The notes: generated by a model from the sequence alone, not told the origin. 51,909 nucleotides of DNA from Fidelibacterota bacterium (GCA_024278595.1 JAJRSW010000086.1:1-51909); one strand, 5' to 3'; counted from the stretch's first letter, positions 41,835 through 50,839 are shown. A program made the numbers and translations.

Positions 41835-43394
41835 TTACCACCAAACCTGCTGACCCTTTTCCCAGGTAAAGATGCGTTCCTGTTGACGGCTGTCAGTTTC
41901 TACCAGCCAGTACAAACCATTTTCAGGGATGGAGAATTGCAATGGTAAACCCCGGGCGGTCTCTTTTCCCGCACTGATCCATCCATCCTGCCAGATAAAC
42001 AACTCGTAATCTGCTCCTGCTGTGAAGAAGACTTCAGCGATTCCATCAGTTGAATTGGCCAGTTTGCGTTTGGTTGTCGAAATGAGGGAAACATCCTGGT
42101 GTGGGGTCGCTGCAGATCTTTCAAGATGCGTCAGGCTGCCATCAGACCGGAGAATAAAGGGTGCTCCCGCAGGAATTAATTCGTCTTTTATGAAATAGAC
42201 TGGTAAATAAGCGATATCCCGACCCATATCGGTGAAAGTGACTTGATCATTGTTTATCTTACCCCAGTGAATAGCACCCCATTCACCGCTATTAAAAACA
42301 CAGAGATAGGTAAATCTGGTACTGTCAGGAGTCGAATCCAATTGCAAAGTGACATCACTTACGGGGACATAATCTGCCGTTACATCCAAATAACTCTTTC
42401 CCGATAACCAGCGGGGTACGTGCTCCCACTCCTCCAATTGGAACGTGAGATTATCCGGCTGATCGGCATACATCTTACGATAAACCTTGGCCAGTTTATT
42501 CCAGAGCCGATAGGAACCTGGATCAGCCTCACAGCCCATAAAGGGTATGATCTCCTTATCTTTGGATAGGACTGCATTCCAGGCATGATTATTACCAGAA
42601 TTTGCCCAGTAAGGGGTGTAGTCACTGGTGACGGCAATGCCATTGGCCCGCATGGCAGCGATGGCGAGATTGGTCATGTCTTCGCAACGTCCCAGTTGCA
42701 TAGCCAACATTTCCTGGACACCCTGATCCGTGGGGTGACGGTAGTAGCGCTCATCAAATTTGAACCATGACTTCAATTCCTGGTTGATCAGGCTGGCTGC
42801 CTTGACTGGATCATCACCAATGGCAGAATCTTTCAGTAGCAGTGCATAGCGGTTCCAGAAAAGGGGTCTAAATGATTCGAGGGGCTCATTGCTGCCGCGG
42901 TAGGGCAGGATATAGTTCATGAATTCAGTAAATGTTAGATTACTGGCCCAGGAGAGTTCTTTCCAGGCCCGGAATGACCAATCCACATTCTCAATGAGGA
43001 AATCGGCGGTAATTACATCAATGTCCTGGATGGTTTCACTGCGGCTAAAGTGCAAGGCTCCCAATTGGACCTCCACACTATCCATACCGCTTACCAGGGA
43101 ACTGTAGTCCGGAAAATCCGTGACACAGAAGGGAACGATCTGGTCCAGACTATCATAGAGTTCCACTGCGACATAGGAGTGACCCTCCATATTTTCCAAT
43201 AAGTATTCAAGAGCCTGCAGCTTGAGAGGGTCAGGATCAGCTTTGAAATGGTCCAGGGCTTTTTGAATTTCTACCTGGTTATCTCCTGCTAATTTAAGGT
43301 ATTCCGGGATGGGGGTCTCAGTTTTTGTAAAAACACATGAAACCAGGTTTGCCAGCATGAACGTTGTGACAAGCAGTTTGATGAATGTCTGCAT
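41835..43394 (-). CDS. Transglutaminase-like lipoprotein
   Basis: A 519-residue protein with a lipoprotein signal (LANLVSC, lipidated Cys20). A helical region is followed by a transglutaminase-like core: Cys237 in MQLGRCEDMTNLAIAAMRANGI and His270 in NNHAWNAV, the papain-fold Cys-His pair, with an acidic residue to follow. From about residue 340 it is beta-rich and ends in LPLQFSIPENGLYWLVETD, perhaps a sugar- or peptide-binding domain. Such proteins may process peptidoglycan or surface peptides. It lies 134 bases downstream of the Lol-like operon on the same strand. Confidence 0.8.
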   Translation of the reverse strand: MQTFIKLLVTTFMLANLVSCVFTKTETPIPEYLKLAGDNQVEIQKALDHFKADPDPLKLQALEYLLENMEGHSYVAVELYDSLDQIVPFCVTDFPDYSSLVSGMDSVEVQLGALHFSRSETIQDIDVITADFLIENVDWSFRAWKELSWASNLTFTEFMNYILPYRGSNEPLESFRPLFWNRYALLLKDSAIGDDPVKAASLINQELKSWFKFDERYYRHPTDQGVQEMLAMQLGRCEDMTNLAIAAMRANGIAVTSDYTPYWANSGNNHAWNAVLSKDKEIIPFMGCEADPGSYRLWNKLAKVYRKMYADQPDNLTFQLEEWEHVPRWLSGKSYLDVTADYVPVSDVTLQLDSTPDSTRFTYLCVFNSGEWGAIHWGKINNDQVTFTDMGRDIAYLPVYFIKDELIPAGAPFILRSDGSLTHLERSAATPHQDVSLISTTKRKLANSTDGIAEVFFTAGADYELFIWQDGWISAGKETARGLPLQFSIPENGLYWLVETDSRQQERIFTWEKGQQVWW

Positions 43395-43527
43395 TTATAG
43401 TCTTTCTTTACCACCCTGCTCAGCAGAGGTGTTGATTAAATGTGTGTTGTCGCTAAAGTAGCTATCTTTTACGGAGCCTTGAAGAGCCCAAAACCGCATT
43501 GTTCTCTTCCCTCGGCCCCACTTTTTT

Positions 43528-44283
43528 CTATTTTCTCAATGCTGCCTTGGTAAACAGAAAATCCGGTATATCCTGGTCAAACTTGATGGAATCAATGATG
43601 AATTCGGTACCCTTCCCCTTTTTAAGGACATCTTTAAAGATCATGTGTTTGGGATACCAGCGTCCTTCAACCTTGAATACTTCTGTGATCTCGGTGGTCT
43701 TCAATAATTTACCGCTTCGTGCATAACGTTCTTCCTTCAGAGCGATCCAGCGCTTTGAATCTACCCAGACCTTGCGTTTGGCATAGGCTATGTCAGCTCT
43801 TTTGGCAATTAATTCAACCACCAGTGTCGGCCGAGCCCCAACCTGTTCTTCTGCAATAACGGTGCAATCATAGGCTTCTGCCAGCTCTTCAGCTTCCGTG
43901 AAATCCTCATAGGAGAGATCGGAGCCCATGACGGATTGGCGCAGCATGTGTCCGGCGATCTGGATTACCCTGTTCGTCCCCGGTGAATAGATCCAGAGTT
44001 TGTCATCAAGCCGGAGCATCTTGGTCCCCTTTTCACGAGGTGGAGAGAGATATTCACTGAATGATTTTTCAGCACCAACCATATAGCCTCGGGAGGTGAT
44101 GGTACGGCTACTCCGGATACCATGAACGATCATAGTGGATTCCACGACCTGATTTTCGGAGACCATATTTTCATCGATGCGTTGCATGACCTCCAGCCCG
44201 TCAGGCCATTTCTGGGCAATTACACTTGATGCGGGCCAGCTAAGCAAAATTGTCCCCACCAATATTAGAATTTGATTTTTCAT
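43528..44283 (-). CDS. Outer-membrane lipoprotein-sorting (LolA-like) protein of the Lol-type operon
   Basis: A 251-residue exported protein: signal peptide (ILVGTILLSWPASSVIAQ), then the LolA-like half-barrel: MIVHGIRSSRTITSRGYMVG, KMLRLDDKLWIYSPGTNRVIQIAGHML and RYARSGKLLKTTEITEV. The GSDLSYEDFTEAEEL block is typical of the group annotated as outer membrane lipoprotein-sorting protein (COG2834/DUF4292-like). It would shuttle a lipid or lipoprotein across the periplasm. It is the last gene of an operon with two FtsX permeases, an ATPase, a barrel and a TetR regulator. Confidence 0.82.
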   Translation of the reverse strand: MKNQILILVGTILLSWPASSVIAQKWPDGLEVMQRIDENMVSENQVVESTMIVHGIRSSRTITSRGYMVGAEKSFSEYLSPPREKGTKMLRLDDKLWIYSPGTNRVIQIAGHMLRQSVMGSDLSYEDFTEAEELAEAYDCTVIAEEQVGARPTLVVELIAKRADIAYAKRKVWVDSKRWIALKEERYARSGKLLKTTEITEVFKVEGRWYPKHMIFKDVLKKGKGTEFIIDSIKFDQDIPDFLFTKAALRK

Positions 44284-44328
44284 TTACCTCATGATCCTTA
44301 TTTCACAATTATTTTGGGGCTGTTATCT

Positions 44329-44356
44329 GTAGAGATGTTGCATGCAAGGTCTCTAC
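44329..44356. repeat. 28-bp palindromic repeat, second copy
   Basis: GTAGAGATGTTGCATGC continuing to GGTCTCTAC matches 15211-15238 and forms a hairpin with two mismatches in the stem. It lies between the LolA-like gene and the first permease, where it could tune expression of the last gene. Confidence 0.7.
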
Positions 44357-44370
44357 CACCGTGCAATATA

Positions 44371-45654
44371 TTATGTTTCTAGCTCCTTGAAGAGAGATGC
44401 TGTCTGCCGCTTGTATATCCCACGTCCGGATACCAGGGAGCCCAGAAGTGGGGCAATGAGGCCAGGAATGAATCCAGCATAGAAACAGGCTGGTATGATC
44501 TTTCCCCGAATAACATTGGGGTAGTAAATGCCATCCCCCGTATTCGAAGCCATATCACCCAGATTGATCCCATACTCCTGTAGGAACCAGACACCGACCA
44601 ACCCCAAAGCTGTTCCAAAAATGGTTCCAATAACACCAATGATGGCGGATTCTATGAGCATGGATCGATAGATGTGACCCTTTTGCTCCCCGACAGCTAA
44701 ACGCAGTCCCATTTCGCCATACCGACGTAGACCGTTCATGAGACCAGAGTTCCAGAGTACGATAAACATGATCAAAATGAATACAGTGGAAATGATGAAA
44801 ATAAAAGAACCTGCGAATTGCAGCATGCCAGCCATTTCATTGGAATCTTCAAGGCGGAGGGCGATGGGTGAGTAGGGATCATTTACATCTTTCAGGTTGT
44901 TGTTAACCCAGTCTGTGACAACCAGGGCTCTTTCACTGGTGTACTCATCATCCTTGAAAAATCCCAGGATCTCAGTACTGCCGCCATCCATGTCCAAAGC
45001 CATCCGGGCTCCCTCAATATCTGTGATAATGGCACCACCTTTATCCAGTGCGGCAATTCCAAAAACGACCATTCCAGAAACATTAAAATTCTGAAAGGAC
45101 ATGGAACCATTCACCGTAGAGGTCATGAGAGTTACCTGATCCCCAACACTGATATCGTAGGATTCAGCCATGCTTTTTGCGATGAGGATATCGAATGGAT
45201 CTTTGGGTAGACCTCCGGCTACAATGGATTCAGTCAGGTTTAGATAATCCAATTCTGTACTATTGGGGCTAATGAGGTCAGCAGCTAATGCGGAAATCGT
45301 AGTTTGAGCTCGTGTCTCCCCGTTTTCATCGGGAATGTCCAGTAGTCCACCAAAGCGCGTCCGGGCTTTCCACATCATGTCGGGAAATTGGGCTTCCAGA
45401 GTTTCGATCAGATCAGCTGCATTATCCATAGCCAGGTCCAAGGGCATTTGATGACGATTTTCATAGAAGCTCTGAGACATGAGCTTGACGTGGCCCGCAT
45501 CCATATGAGAACTCAGGCGTATCATATCGGGTAAAATACCGCCAATATACCCGGTCATTACAACAGTCAGAGCGGCTCCAATGAAGACAGTGAGAATGGG
45601 AAAAAGACTTCGTGAACGATCGCGGAGAATTCCAAGCAGCAGAAATTTGATCAT
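44371..45654 (-). CDS. FtsX-like (LolC/E/MacB-type) ABC permease 1
   Basis: A 427-residue permease with the FtsX topology: one N-terminal helix (FPILTVFIGAALTVVMTGYI), a large periplasmic domain (about 45-270) and three C-terminal helices: FAGSFIFIISTVFILIMFIVL, then IESAIIGVIGTIFGTALGLVG and a last helix near ACFYAGFIPGLIAPLLG. Its start overlaps the next permease's stop by four bases. A substrate such as a lipid-anchored or lipid molecule is inferred from the LolA-like neighbour. Confidence 0.9.
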   Translation of the reverse strand: MIKFLLLGILRDRSRSLFPILTVFIGAALTVVMTGYIGGILPDMIRLSSHMDAGHVKLMSQSFYENRHQMPLDLAMDNAADLIETLEAQFPDMMWKARTRFGGLLDIPDENGETRAQTTISALAADLISPNSTELDYLNLTESIVAGGLPKDPFDILIAKSMAESYDISVGDQVTLMTSTVNGSMSFQNFNVSGMVVFGIAALDKGGAIITDIEGARMALDMDGGSTEILGFFKDDEYTSERALVVTDWVNNNLKDVNDPYSPIALRLEDSNEMAGMLQFAGSFIFIISTVFILIMFIVLWNSGLMNGLRRYGEMGLRLAVGEQKGHIYRSMLIESAIIGVIGTIFGTALGLVGVWFLQEYGINLGDMASNTGDGIYYPNVIRGKIIPACFYAGFIPGLIAPLLGSLVSGRGIYKRQTASLFKELET

Positions 45655-46826
45655 GACATCTTCCCCCGTAAAGCATCGGTTGGTTTCAACTTGGCCAATT
45701 TGCGCACAGGAATAAAACTGGTAATAGTGACTGTAATGAGAACAATAATTATGGTTCCCAATATCAGTCCTACTGAATACTCCGGGAACAGGGTTTGAGG
45801 TAAAACCATTCCAAAATTGTCAACATCCATGGGCATTGTAAGACCCTTAACAGAATTCAAGTAGAGGAGTGGGGCTCCATATATAGTAGCCAGAACAACA
45901 GCAAAGAATCCATGCATACCTCCCTCAAGCGTAAACAGTTTGATGAGTGTCATGCGGGTCATTCCCAGAGCCATGAGGGTTCCCATCTCACGTCGACGCC
46001 GCCAGATGGAAAGAACTTGCGTATCGAAGACTGCCAGGAGAGCCAGTGCCATGAGTACACCATACATGATACTTCCACCGATACTTTTCATCTCCACCAT
46101 ATCACGGATATCTTTTGTCAGCGCAAAGAGGCTGTGATACTCCCATTCTGACTCGGGTAATTCTCCGCTATAGGACTTATCAATGATCAACAAGGTTGCT
46201 TCATTTTCCAGGCGTGTGATATCCTGAAGCAGCGCCAAATCGACCCAGACATTCCCGATATCGATGGTCGAGTTCGTGGTCGTCATGACAGCTACAACCC
46301 GGGCGTCCCGGGCGTCATAGGCACCATTCCCATCCCGCCATTGCAAGGTAAAAATATCTCCTGCTTTGACATTGATGCTTTTGGCCATTCGATGACCCAG
46401 CATGATGGGTAAATACTCATTTGATTCAACTCTAAGCTCAGATGTAGGTATGTTCATCACCTGTTGATTGGGATCCACTCCCCGTAATATGATGTTTTTT
46501 AACCGGTTGTCAGGGTATATGGCTCCCTGGTAAAACATGACGGGTGTTATTACTCCTGAACTGATCAGTGGATTAAAAACCTCTGGAATGGTTTCATGTG
46601 CATCAGGGAGGGATAGGGGGTCGTAGGGATCGTAGATCGCGCACCAGTATTGCCCACTACCCATATCCGTGTCTTCTGAAATTCGGATGCTTTGATCCTG
46701 CATACCATTATACAGGCCTTTAAGGTAGATGATGGACAGGAATGCCAATGAGAGCACAAAGACATTGAGCCAGGTACGTATACCAGCGCCTTTTAAATTT
46801 CGATATGCTAATTTTAGGATGACCAT
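45651..46826 (-). CDS. FtsX-like (LolC/E/MacB-type) ABC permease 2
   Basis: A 391-residue paralogue of the neighbouring permease: an N-terminal helix (TWLNVFVLSLAFLSIIYL), a periplasmic domain (about 45-245) and three C-terminal helices (SIMYGVLMALALLAVFDTQ, MHGFFAVVLATIYGAPLLYL, VGLILGTIIIVLITVTI). The RRREMGTLMALGMTRMTLI coupling segment is the FtsX signature that contacts the ATPase. The ATG is preceded by AAGGAGGG. It forms a heterodimer with permease 1, most probably. Confidence 0.9.
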   Translation of the reverse strand: MVILKLAYRNLKGAGIRTWLNVFVLSLAFLSIIYLKGLYNGMQDQSIRISEDTDMGSGQYWCAIYDPYDPLSLPDAHETIPEVFNPLISSGVITPVMFYQGAIYPDNRLKNIILRGVDPNQQVMNIPTSELRVESNEYLPIMLGHRMAKSINVKAGDIFTLQWRDGNGAYDARDARVVAVMTTTNSTIDIGNVWVDLALLQDITRLENEATLLIIDKSYSGELPESEWEYHSLFALTKDIRDMVEMKSIGGSIMYGVLMALALLAVFDTQVLSIWRRRREMGTLMALGMTRMTLIKLFTLEGGMHGFFAVVLATIYGAPLLYLNSVKGLTMPMDVDNFGMVLPQTLFPEYSVGLILGTIIIVLITVTITSFIPVRKLAKLKPTDALRGKMS

Positions 46827-46842
46827 GTTGCCCTCCTTTTAT

Positions 46843-47535
46843 TTATTTAGTTTCATCTTTAACCACTTTGCCATCTTCCAGAGAGATGATCCGTTTCATA
46901 TACTGCATGACCTTCTCGTCATGAGTAGCGAATAGAAATGTGGTCTGAAGCTCAGCATTCAGTTTCTCCATGGTTTCCAGGATATGATGCGAGTTTTTAG
47001 CATCAAGATTTGCTGTGGGTTCATCGGCCAGCACAAGTGCCGGTTTTTTTACCATAGCTCGGGCAATGGCAACACGCTGTGATTCACCACCTGAAAGCTG
47101 CGCTGGACGCATATCAGCCTTAGCTGATAATCCAACCCATTCCAGGGCATCGTTGACCATCTTTTTGCGATCGTCTGCACTTTTACCGAGCAAGAGCAGG
47201 GGGAACTCAATATTTTCAAAAACCGTATAAACGGGAAGCAGGTTATAGGTTTGGAAGATGAATCCGATGTGCTGGTTTCTGAGCATGGCGGCCTGTTTAT
47301 GAGTAAGCGATCCTATATTATGATCAAGAACTGTGACCGAACCGCTGGTTGGGATGTCCAGTGATCCAATAACATTGAGTAGCGTCGTTTTTCCTGACCC
47401 ACTGGGACCGACCAGCCCGCTGAATTCACCTTTTCCAATGTCAATATTTACATTTTTCAACGCAACAAACTCACAACCAGCTACCGGATAAGTTTTAACC
47501 AGGTCGTGGGTGTGGATCAGTTTTGTTTCACTCAT
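46843..47535 (-). CDS. LolD/MacB-type ABC ATPase
   Basis: A 230-residue ATPase. Walker A is GPSGSGKTT, the Q-loop is GFIFQTYNLLPVYTV, the signature LSGGESQRVAIARAMVKKPALVLADEPTANLD and the H-loop FATHD. The spacing and the NLLPVYTVFENIEFPL segment are typical of LolD/MacB/FtsE. It powers the two FtsX permeases encoded next, separated by 16 bases. Confidence 0.95.
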   Translation of the reverse strand: MSETKLIHTHDLVKTYPVAGCEFVALKNVNIDIGKGEFSGLVGPSGSGKTTLLNVIGSLDIPTSGSVTVLDHNIGSLTHKQAAMLRNQHIGFIFQTYNLLPVYTVFENIEFPLLLLGKSADDRKKMVNDALEWVGLSAKADMRPAQLSGGESQRVAIARAMVKKPALVLADEPTANLDAKNSHHILETMEKLNAELQTTFLFATHDEKVMQYMKRIISLEDGKVVKDETK

Positions 47536-47671
47536 TTCAGTCTCCTATTTAAGAAATCTTGTAAAAAGTTACCCTGTACCGCTTCGAAGGCACCCAGGCT
47601 CAAAGGAGGGCAAAGTGTGCTTGTCTATCCTGGTAACTTGGTGCCATAAAGATTTTTTGGTCCATATTAGT

Positions 47672-48787
47672 TTAGTGGTTATAAGCCACTGTCAATTGTA
47701 TTCCTTTACCACTCGAACCAGTGGTAACTAATGATTCACGTCCCGCTGATCCACTCACCTTGGTATATAGGGCTGCCAGGGTGAAGCGGATGCTATCATA
47801 GCTTCGTCTCCAACTGAGATATACCAGGGGTGTCTCTGACTCCCAATTCATAAACAGAAGAATGCTAAGCTGGTCAAACATGCTGGGCGAGTAGCTGATC
47901 ATACCACTACTAAGCTGCAGCGTTTGATCTTCGATGAAGGGACTATTCCAGCTTCTGATAAGCATGTGTTCAGCCATAATATGCAGTCCACTCCCAATCC
48001 AGATCGTATAGTCAGAGCCCAGGGTTGCCTGGATCTGGTCTAGAAATGGGTCTACACTAAGCTCTTGATGTTTGTACACAGATTCCACCCAGAGACCGAC
48101 ACCCACATCCCAGAAACCATCCAGTCCGATGCGACCTTCGTACAGATCGGGATCATCAGGAGAAAAATCTGATATATCAGCTATCCTAAAGTGAGAGCTG
48201 ACGCCGATCTGCCCACGATTCCTGGGTATCTCCACTCGTCCACCAGTTTCAAGCGTACCGGGTTTACCAGGAAAGGCTTCCCAACCCATGGGCTCTCCTG
48301 GGAGCAGAAGCCAGGCTCGAGACGACCAGCCAAAATCATAGTAGTAGCTGGCAGAGATCCCCGTGACGCCGCTGGTCAGGTTCAAGGGATCAGTTGGATC
48401 CAGGGTGTCAAACCACATGAGGGGACGGAGGATCTTTGCCGGTCCGAAATTGATCTTTTGCAAGCCAATGATGTATTCAGAATGGCTGCTTTGCAGGTTT
48501 AGGGCAATCCGATAGGGCTCAAACTGTATGGTAGATTCCGAAAGAGCGGGAGTATCCAGAAAACTCGTCCAGCTAAGTTGCCAACGAAATTCAAGGTCAT
48601 AGTCCCAGGAGTCAGTCAAATTGTTCGTGACTTCGAATGCCGGTAAATATCGGGTAATGACTTGCATGTCGGAGCGTTCTGTACCAAAGACAGATGTGGA
48701 GAGCGATAGTTCCCCGACCAGTGGGAACCCAGCAAAGGTTGAGATGATGGGGAGCATGAAAAATAGTGTTTTGGCAAGTCGCCCCAT
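47672..48787 (-). CDS. Predicted outer-membrane beta-barrel protein of the Lol-type operon
   Basis: This 371-residue protein opens MGRLAKTLFFMLPIISTFAG, a signal peptide, when started at ATG 48787. The mature sequence alternates amphipathic strands with polar turns, rich in Trp, Tyr and Phe: WDYDLEFRWQLSWTSFL, GISASYYYDFGWSSRAWLL, GLWVESVYKHQEL. It ends in an aromatic-His strand (GIQLTVAYNH), as many barrels do. No DUF is recognised with certainty. The TetR stop lies one base upstream, so the two are coupled. In an ABC-LolA operon it may be the outer-membrane exit or receptor. Confidence 0.68.
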   Translation of the reverse strand: MGRLAKTLFFMLPIISTFAGFPLVGELSLSTSVFGTERSDMQVITRYLPAFEVTNNLTDSWDYDLEFRWQLSWTSFLDTPALSESTIQFEPYRIALNLQSSHSEYIIGLQKINFGPAKILRPLMWFDTLDPTDPLNLTSGVTGISASYYYDFGWSSRAWLLLPGEPMGWEAFPGKPGTLETGGRVEIPRNRGQIGVSSHFRIADISDFSPDDPDLYEGRIGLDGFWDVGVGLWVESVYKHQELSVDPFLDQIQATLGSDYTIWIGSGLHIMAEHMLIRSWNSPFIEDQTLQLSSGMISYSPSMFDQLSILLFMNWESETPLVYLSWRRSYDSIRFTLAALYTKVSGSAGRESLVTTGSSGKGIQLTVAYNH

Positions 48788-48788
48788 G

Positions 48789-49424
48789 CTATCTGGTATC
48801 CTGTTCCTGAGGAGGACCTGATGTTCCATAGAACAAAAAATTCATATAGTCCCGGGATAACTTCACCATGTCATCACCAAACATGGCCATCATCTCCGGC
48901 GATCTGGCGTCTTCCCCCAGGAGGGTCCAAACATGGAGGAGAAAATCAACGCTGTAGTCCTGGTGGATCTCACCGGCAATTTGGGAATCACTAAAAAAAT
49001 GTTTCATGGCCTGCATGCTCATTTCAGTCCAGCGACTCATAAGTGATGTGACGGCAACATCTGAGCTTAGCAGGCTGTGTATAAAGACGGGGGTGAAATG
49101 ACTAACAGCGGATTCTTTCATGGCGATCATGGCCTGCATCTTGTCTTGAAGACTGGCCTGGGCTGTTCTGATACGCTCAAAAGTTTCCATTCCCAGGGAC
49201 AGGCGCTCGCTCATATAATCTTCCAGGACTGCAAATTTATTGGAGAAATATTTATAAAAAGTAACTTTTGAGACACCTGCTTCCCGGCAGATCTCTTCAA
49301 CGGTAACTCGATGGTAACCGAATTTCATAAAGAGATCTTCGGCTGTGCGTAAGATATCACCTTCTTTTTTTGGGCGATCCTGAAAGTCAGGTAGTTTAAC
49401 GTCTGTGAGTATTCGATGTGGCAT
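48789..49424 (-). CDS. TetR/AcrR-family transcriptional regulator
   Basis: A 211-residue regulator with the helix-turn-helix VTVEEICREAGVSKVTFYKYFSNKFAVLEDY at about 40-70. The ligand-binding half is helical and divergent. It is the first gene of the Lol-type operon, with the barrel one base after it, so it likely controls its own operon in response to a lipophilic or membrane-stress signal. Directly repeated ATGTACGAT motifs flank its promoter. Confidence 0.9.
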   Translation of the reverse strand: MPHRILTDVKLPDFQDRPKKEGDILRTAEDLFMKFGYHRVTVEEICREAGVSKVTFYKYFSNKFAVLEDYMSERLSLGMETFERIRTAQASLQDKMQAMIAMKESAVSHFTPVFIHSLLSSDVAVTSLMSRWTEMSMQAMKHFFSDSQIAGEIHQDYSVDFLLHVWTLLGEDARSPEMMAMFGDDMVKLSRDYMNFLFYGTSGPPQEQDTR

Positions 49425-49427
49425 GAT

Positions 49428-49507
49428 ATGTACGATTCCCGTTACTTGTGTTCAAATACGTATGGAATATCCTTAATAAATATAGCATGTCAATCGAAAT
49501 GTACGAT
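49428..49507 (-). promoter_or_regulatory. Promoter and candidate TetR operator region of the Lol-type operon
   Basis: On the minus strand TTGACA (49488-49493) and GATATT, 16 bases downstream, make a plausible promoter. ATGTACGAT occurs as a direct repeat at 49428-49436 and 49499-49507, and the palindrome ATACGTAT lies between them. TetR proteins usually bind such short palindromic or repeated sites. Inferred. Confidence 0.4.
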
Positions 49508-49677
49508 AAATACAAAATAATATGATAAACGTTAATAAACCTATAATGCGTAAATATAATACTGCTGATTGGCAACTAATCAGTGGACGAATAAAAAGGC
49601 TACGGTCAGGAATTTCCGTTTCATTACTGAGAAAAAATGTCACATTAACGTCGACTAACCAGGATAGGGAGGAAATG

Positions 49678-50388
49678 ATGAAAATTAAGCTGTCAGGTAT
49701 ATTTCTTATTATGAGCATAATGATCTTTGGATGCCGAGGTGGGGGGGCACCACAGGGTAACGACTTTAAGGGGATCCAAATAAATACCTCTGGAAAAGTA
49801 GAAGGTGGGTATCGACACATTCCGATAAATGTAGGTGGCGAACCCATCGATCTGACTGTGTATCGTGGTGATTATGTCAAGTTTTTTATTAATGATGATG
49901 GTAATGCTCGTTCTGAGTATGAATTCCTGATTCCTGAACTTAACATTCAAACTATCCTGCGGGACAATAGCTCAGAGCAACCCTACTTTAAGATGAAAAA
50001 AACAGGGAAGTACCGGTTGAAAATTGGAGAACAGATGGGTGTGATCCATGTGGTTGAGCTTGAGCAGGTTAACTACTCTGAGATATCTGCTGAGGAAGCC
50101 TGGAAAATGATTAATAAGAATCCCCCTTTTATTTTGGATGTGAGAACCAAACGGGAATTTTCCAATGGTTATATCCGAGGCGCAAAATTGATCCCACTGC
50201 AGGAACTTCAACAGCGCAGTAATGAAATTGAAATGTACCAGAACCAAGCTATTCTTATCTATTGCGCAACCGGGAATCGGAGTACAACAGCTTCGAAGAT
50301 ATTGTTGGATCGTGGATTTAAGAATATCATGAATCTACGCATGGGTATCATGGGCTGGGGCAGTCAAGGCTATGGTGTCGAATTTTAA
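49678..50388 (+). CDS. Lipoprotein with a cupredoxin-like domain and a rhodanese domain
   Basis: A 236-residue protein. The signal ends in the lipobox IMIFGC (lipidated Cys19). Residues 50-128 form a cupredoxin-like beta domain (DLTVYRGDYVKFFIND, then KTGKYRLKIGEQMGVIHVVE), which lacks the usual His and Cys copper ligands. Residues 132-236 form a rhodanese domain: SAEEAWKMI, LDVRTKREFSNGYIRGA and the active-site loop with Cys196 in IYCATGNRS. It should transfer sulfane sulfur at the cell surface. The start follows GGGAGG; a longer frame starts at 49522. Confidence 0.82.
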   Translation: MKIKLSGIFLIMSIMIFGCRGGGAPQGNDFKGIQINTSGKVEGGYRHIPINVGGEPIDLTVYRGDYVKFFINDDGNARSEYEFLIPELNIQTILRDNSSEQPYFKMKKTGKYRLKIGEQMGVIHVVELEQVNYSEISAEEAWKMINKNPPFILDVRTKREFSNGYIRGAKLIPLQELQQRSNEIEMYQNQAILIYCATGNRSTTASKILLDRGFKNIMNLRMGIMGWGSQGYGVEF

Positions 50389-50423
50389 TTGGCAACCAAT
50401 ATATTGATTGTTTTGGTCGTGGA

Positions 50424-50441
50424 GACAATGCCTGCGTTGTC
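50424..50441. terminator. Weak hairpin between convergent rhodanese and PerR genes
   Basis: GACAATGC pairs with GCGTTGTC (one G-T pair) around a two-base loop, followed by TTT. It can serve as a modest terminator in either direction. Confidence 0.4.
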
Positions 50442-50452
50442 TTTCCAATTGG

Positions 50453-50839
50453 TCAGGTTTTTAGACAGTCTTCGCAGACACCTTCAAGCTCGAGATTGAC
50501 CGATCTTATCTCAAATTGATGTTTTTGATTAAAGGCTTCAATAGATTTTTGATCCAGGATCTGTACATCAAACCATTTTCCACACCGGAAGCAGCGGAAA
50601 TGGTCATGGTGACCGGTGTTGCCATCATAGCGAACCATGGCCTCATCCTTGAGTTTCAAGAGTTGACCACTTGCTACTAATTGACTCAAATTTCGATAGA
50701 TCGTTCCCAAACTGATGTTGGGAATATCTTTACGTGTCTCAGTATAGATCCAATCAACGGTCGGATGTTCGACTGTACTTCTCACAACCTGGAGGATGGT
50801 CTCGCGTTGTTTACTATAGCGGTGTTTAATAGTTTCCAT
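50453..50839 (-). CDS. Fur/PerR-family regulator
   Basis: A 128-residue, short Fur paralogue. The DNA-binding helix is LGTIYRNLSQLVASGQL. The regulatory region has TGHHDHFRCFRCGKWFDV and the C-terminal CEDCLKT, giving two CxxC pairs. The short size and the NISLGTIYRNL start to the recognition helix fit PerR (peroxide sensing) better than Fur. A GTAATAATTAC palindrome 40 bases upstream may be its operator. It is separate from the feo-linked fur. Confidence 0.85.
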   Translation of the reverse strand: METIKHRYSKQRETILQVVRSTVEHPTVDWIYTETRKDIPNISLGTIYRNLSQLVASGQLLKLKDEAMVRYDGNTGHHDHFRCFRCGKWFDVQILDQKSIEAFNQKHQFEIRSVNLELEGVCEDCLKT

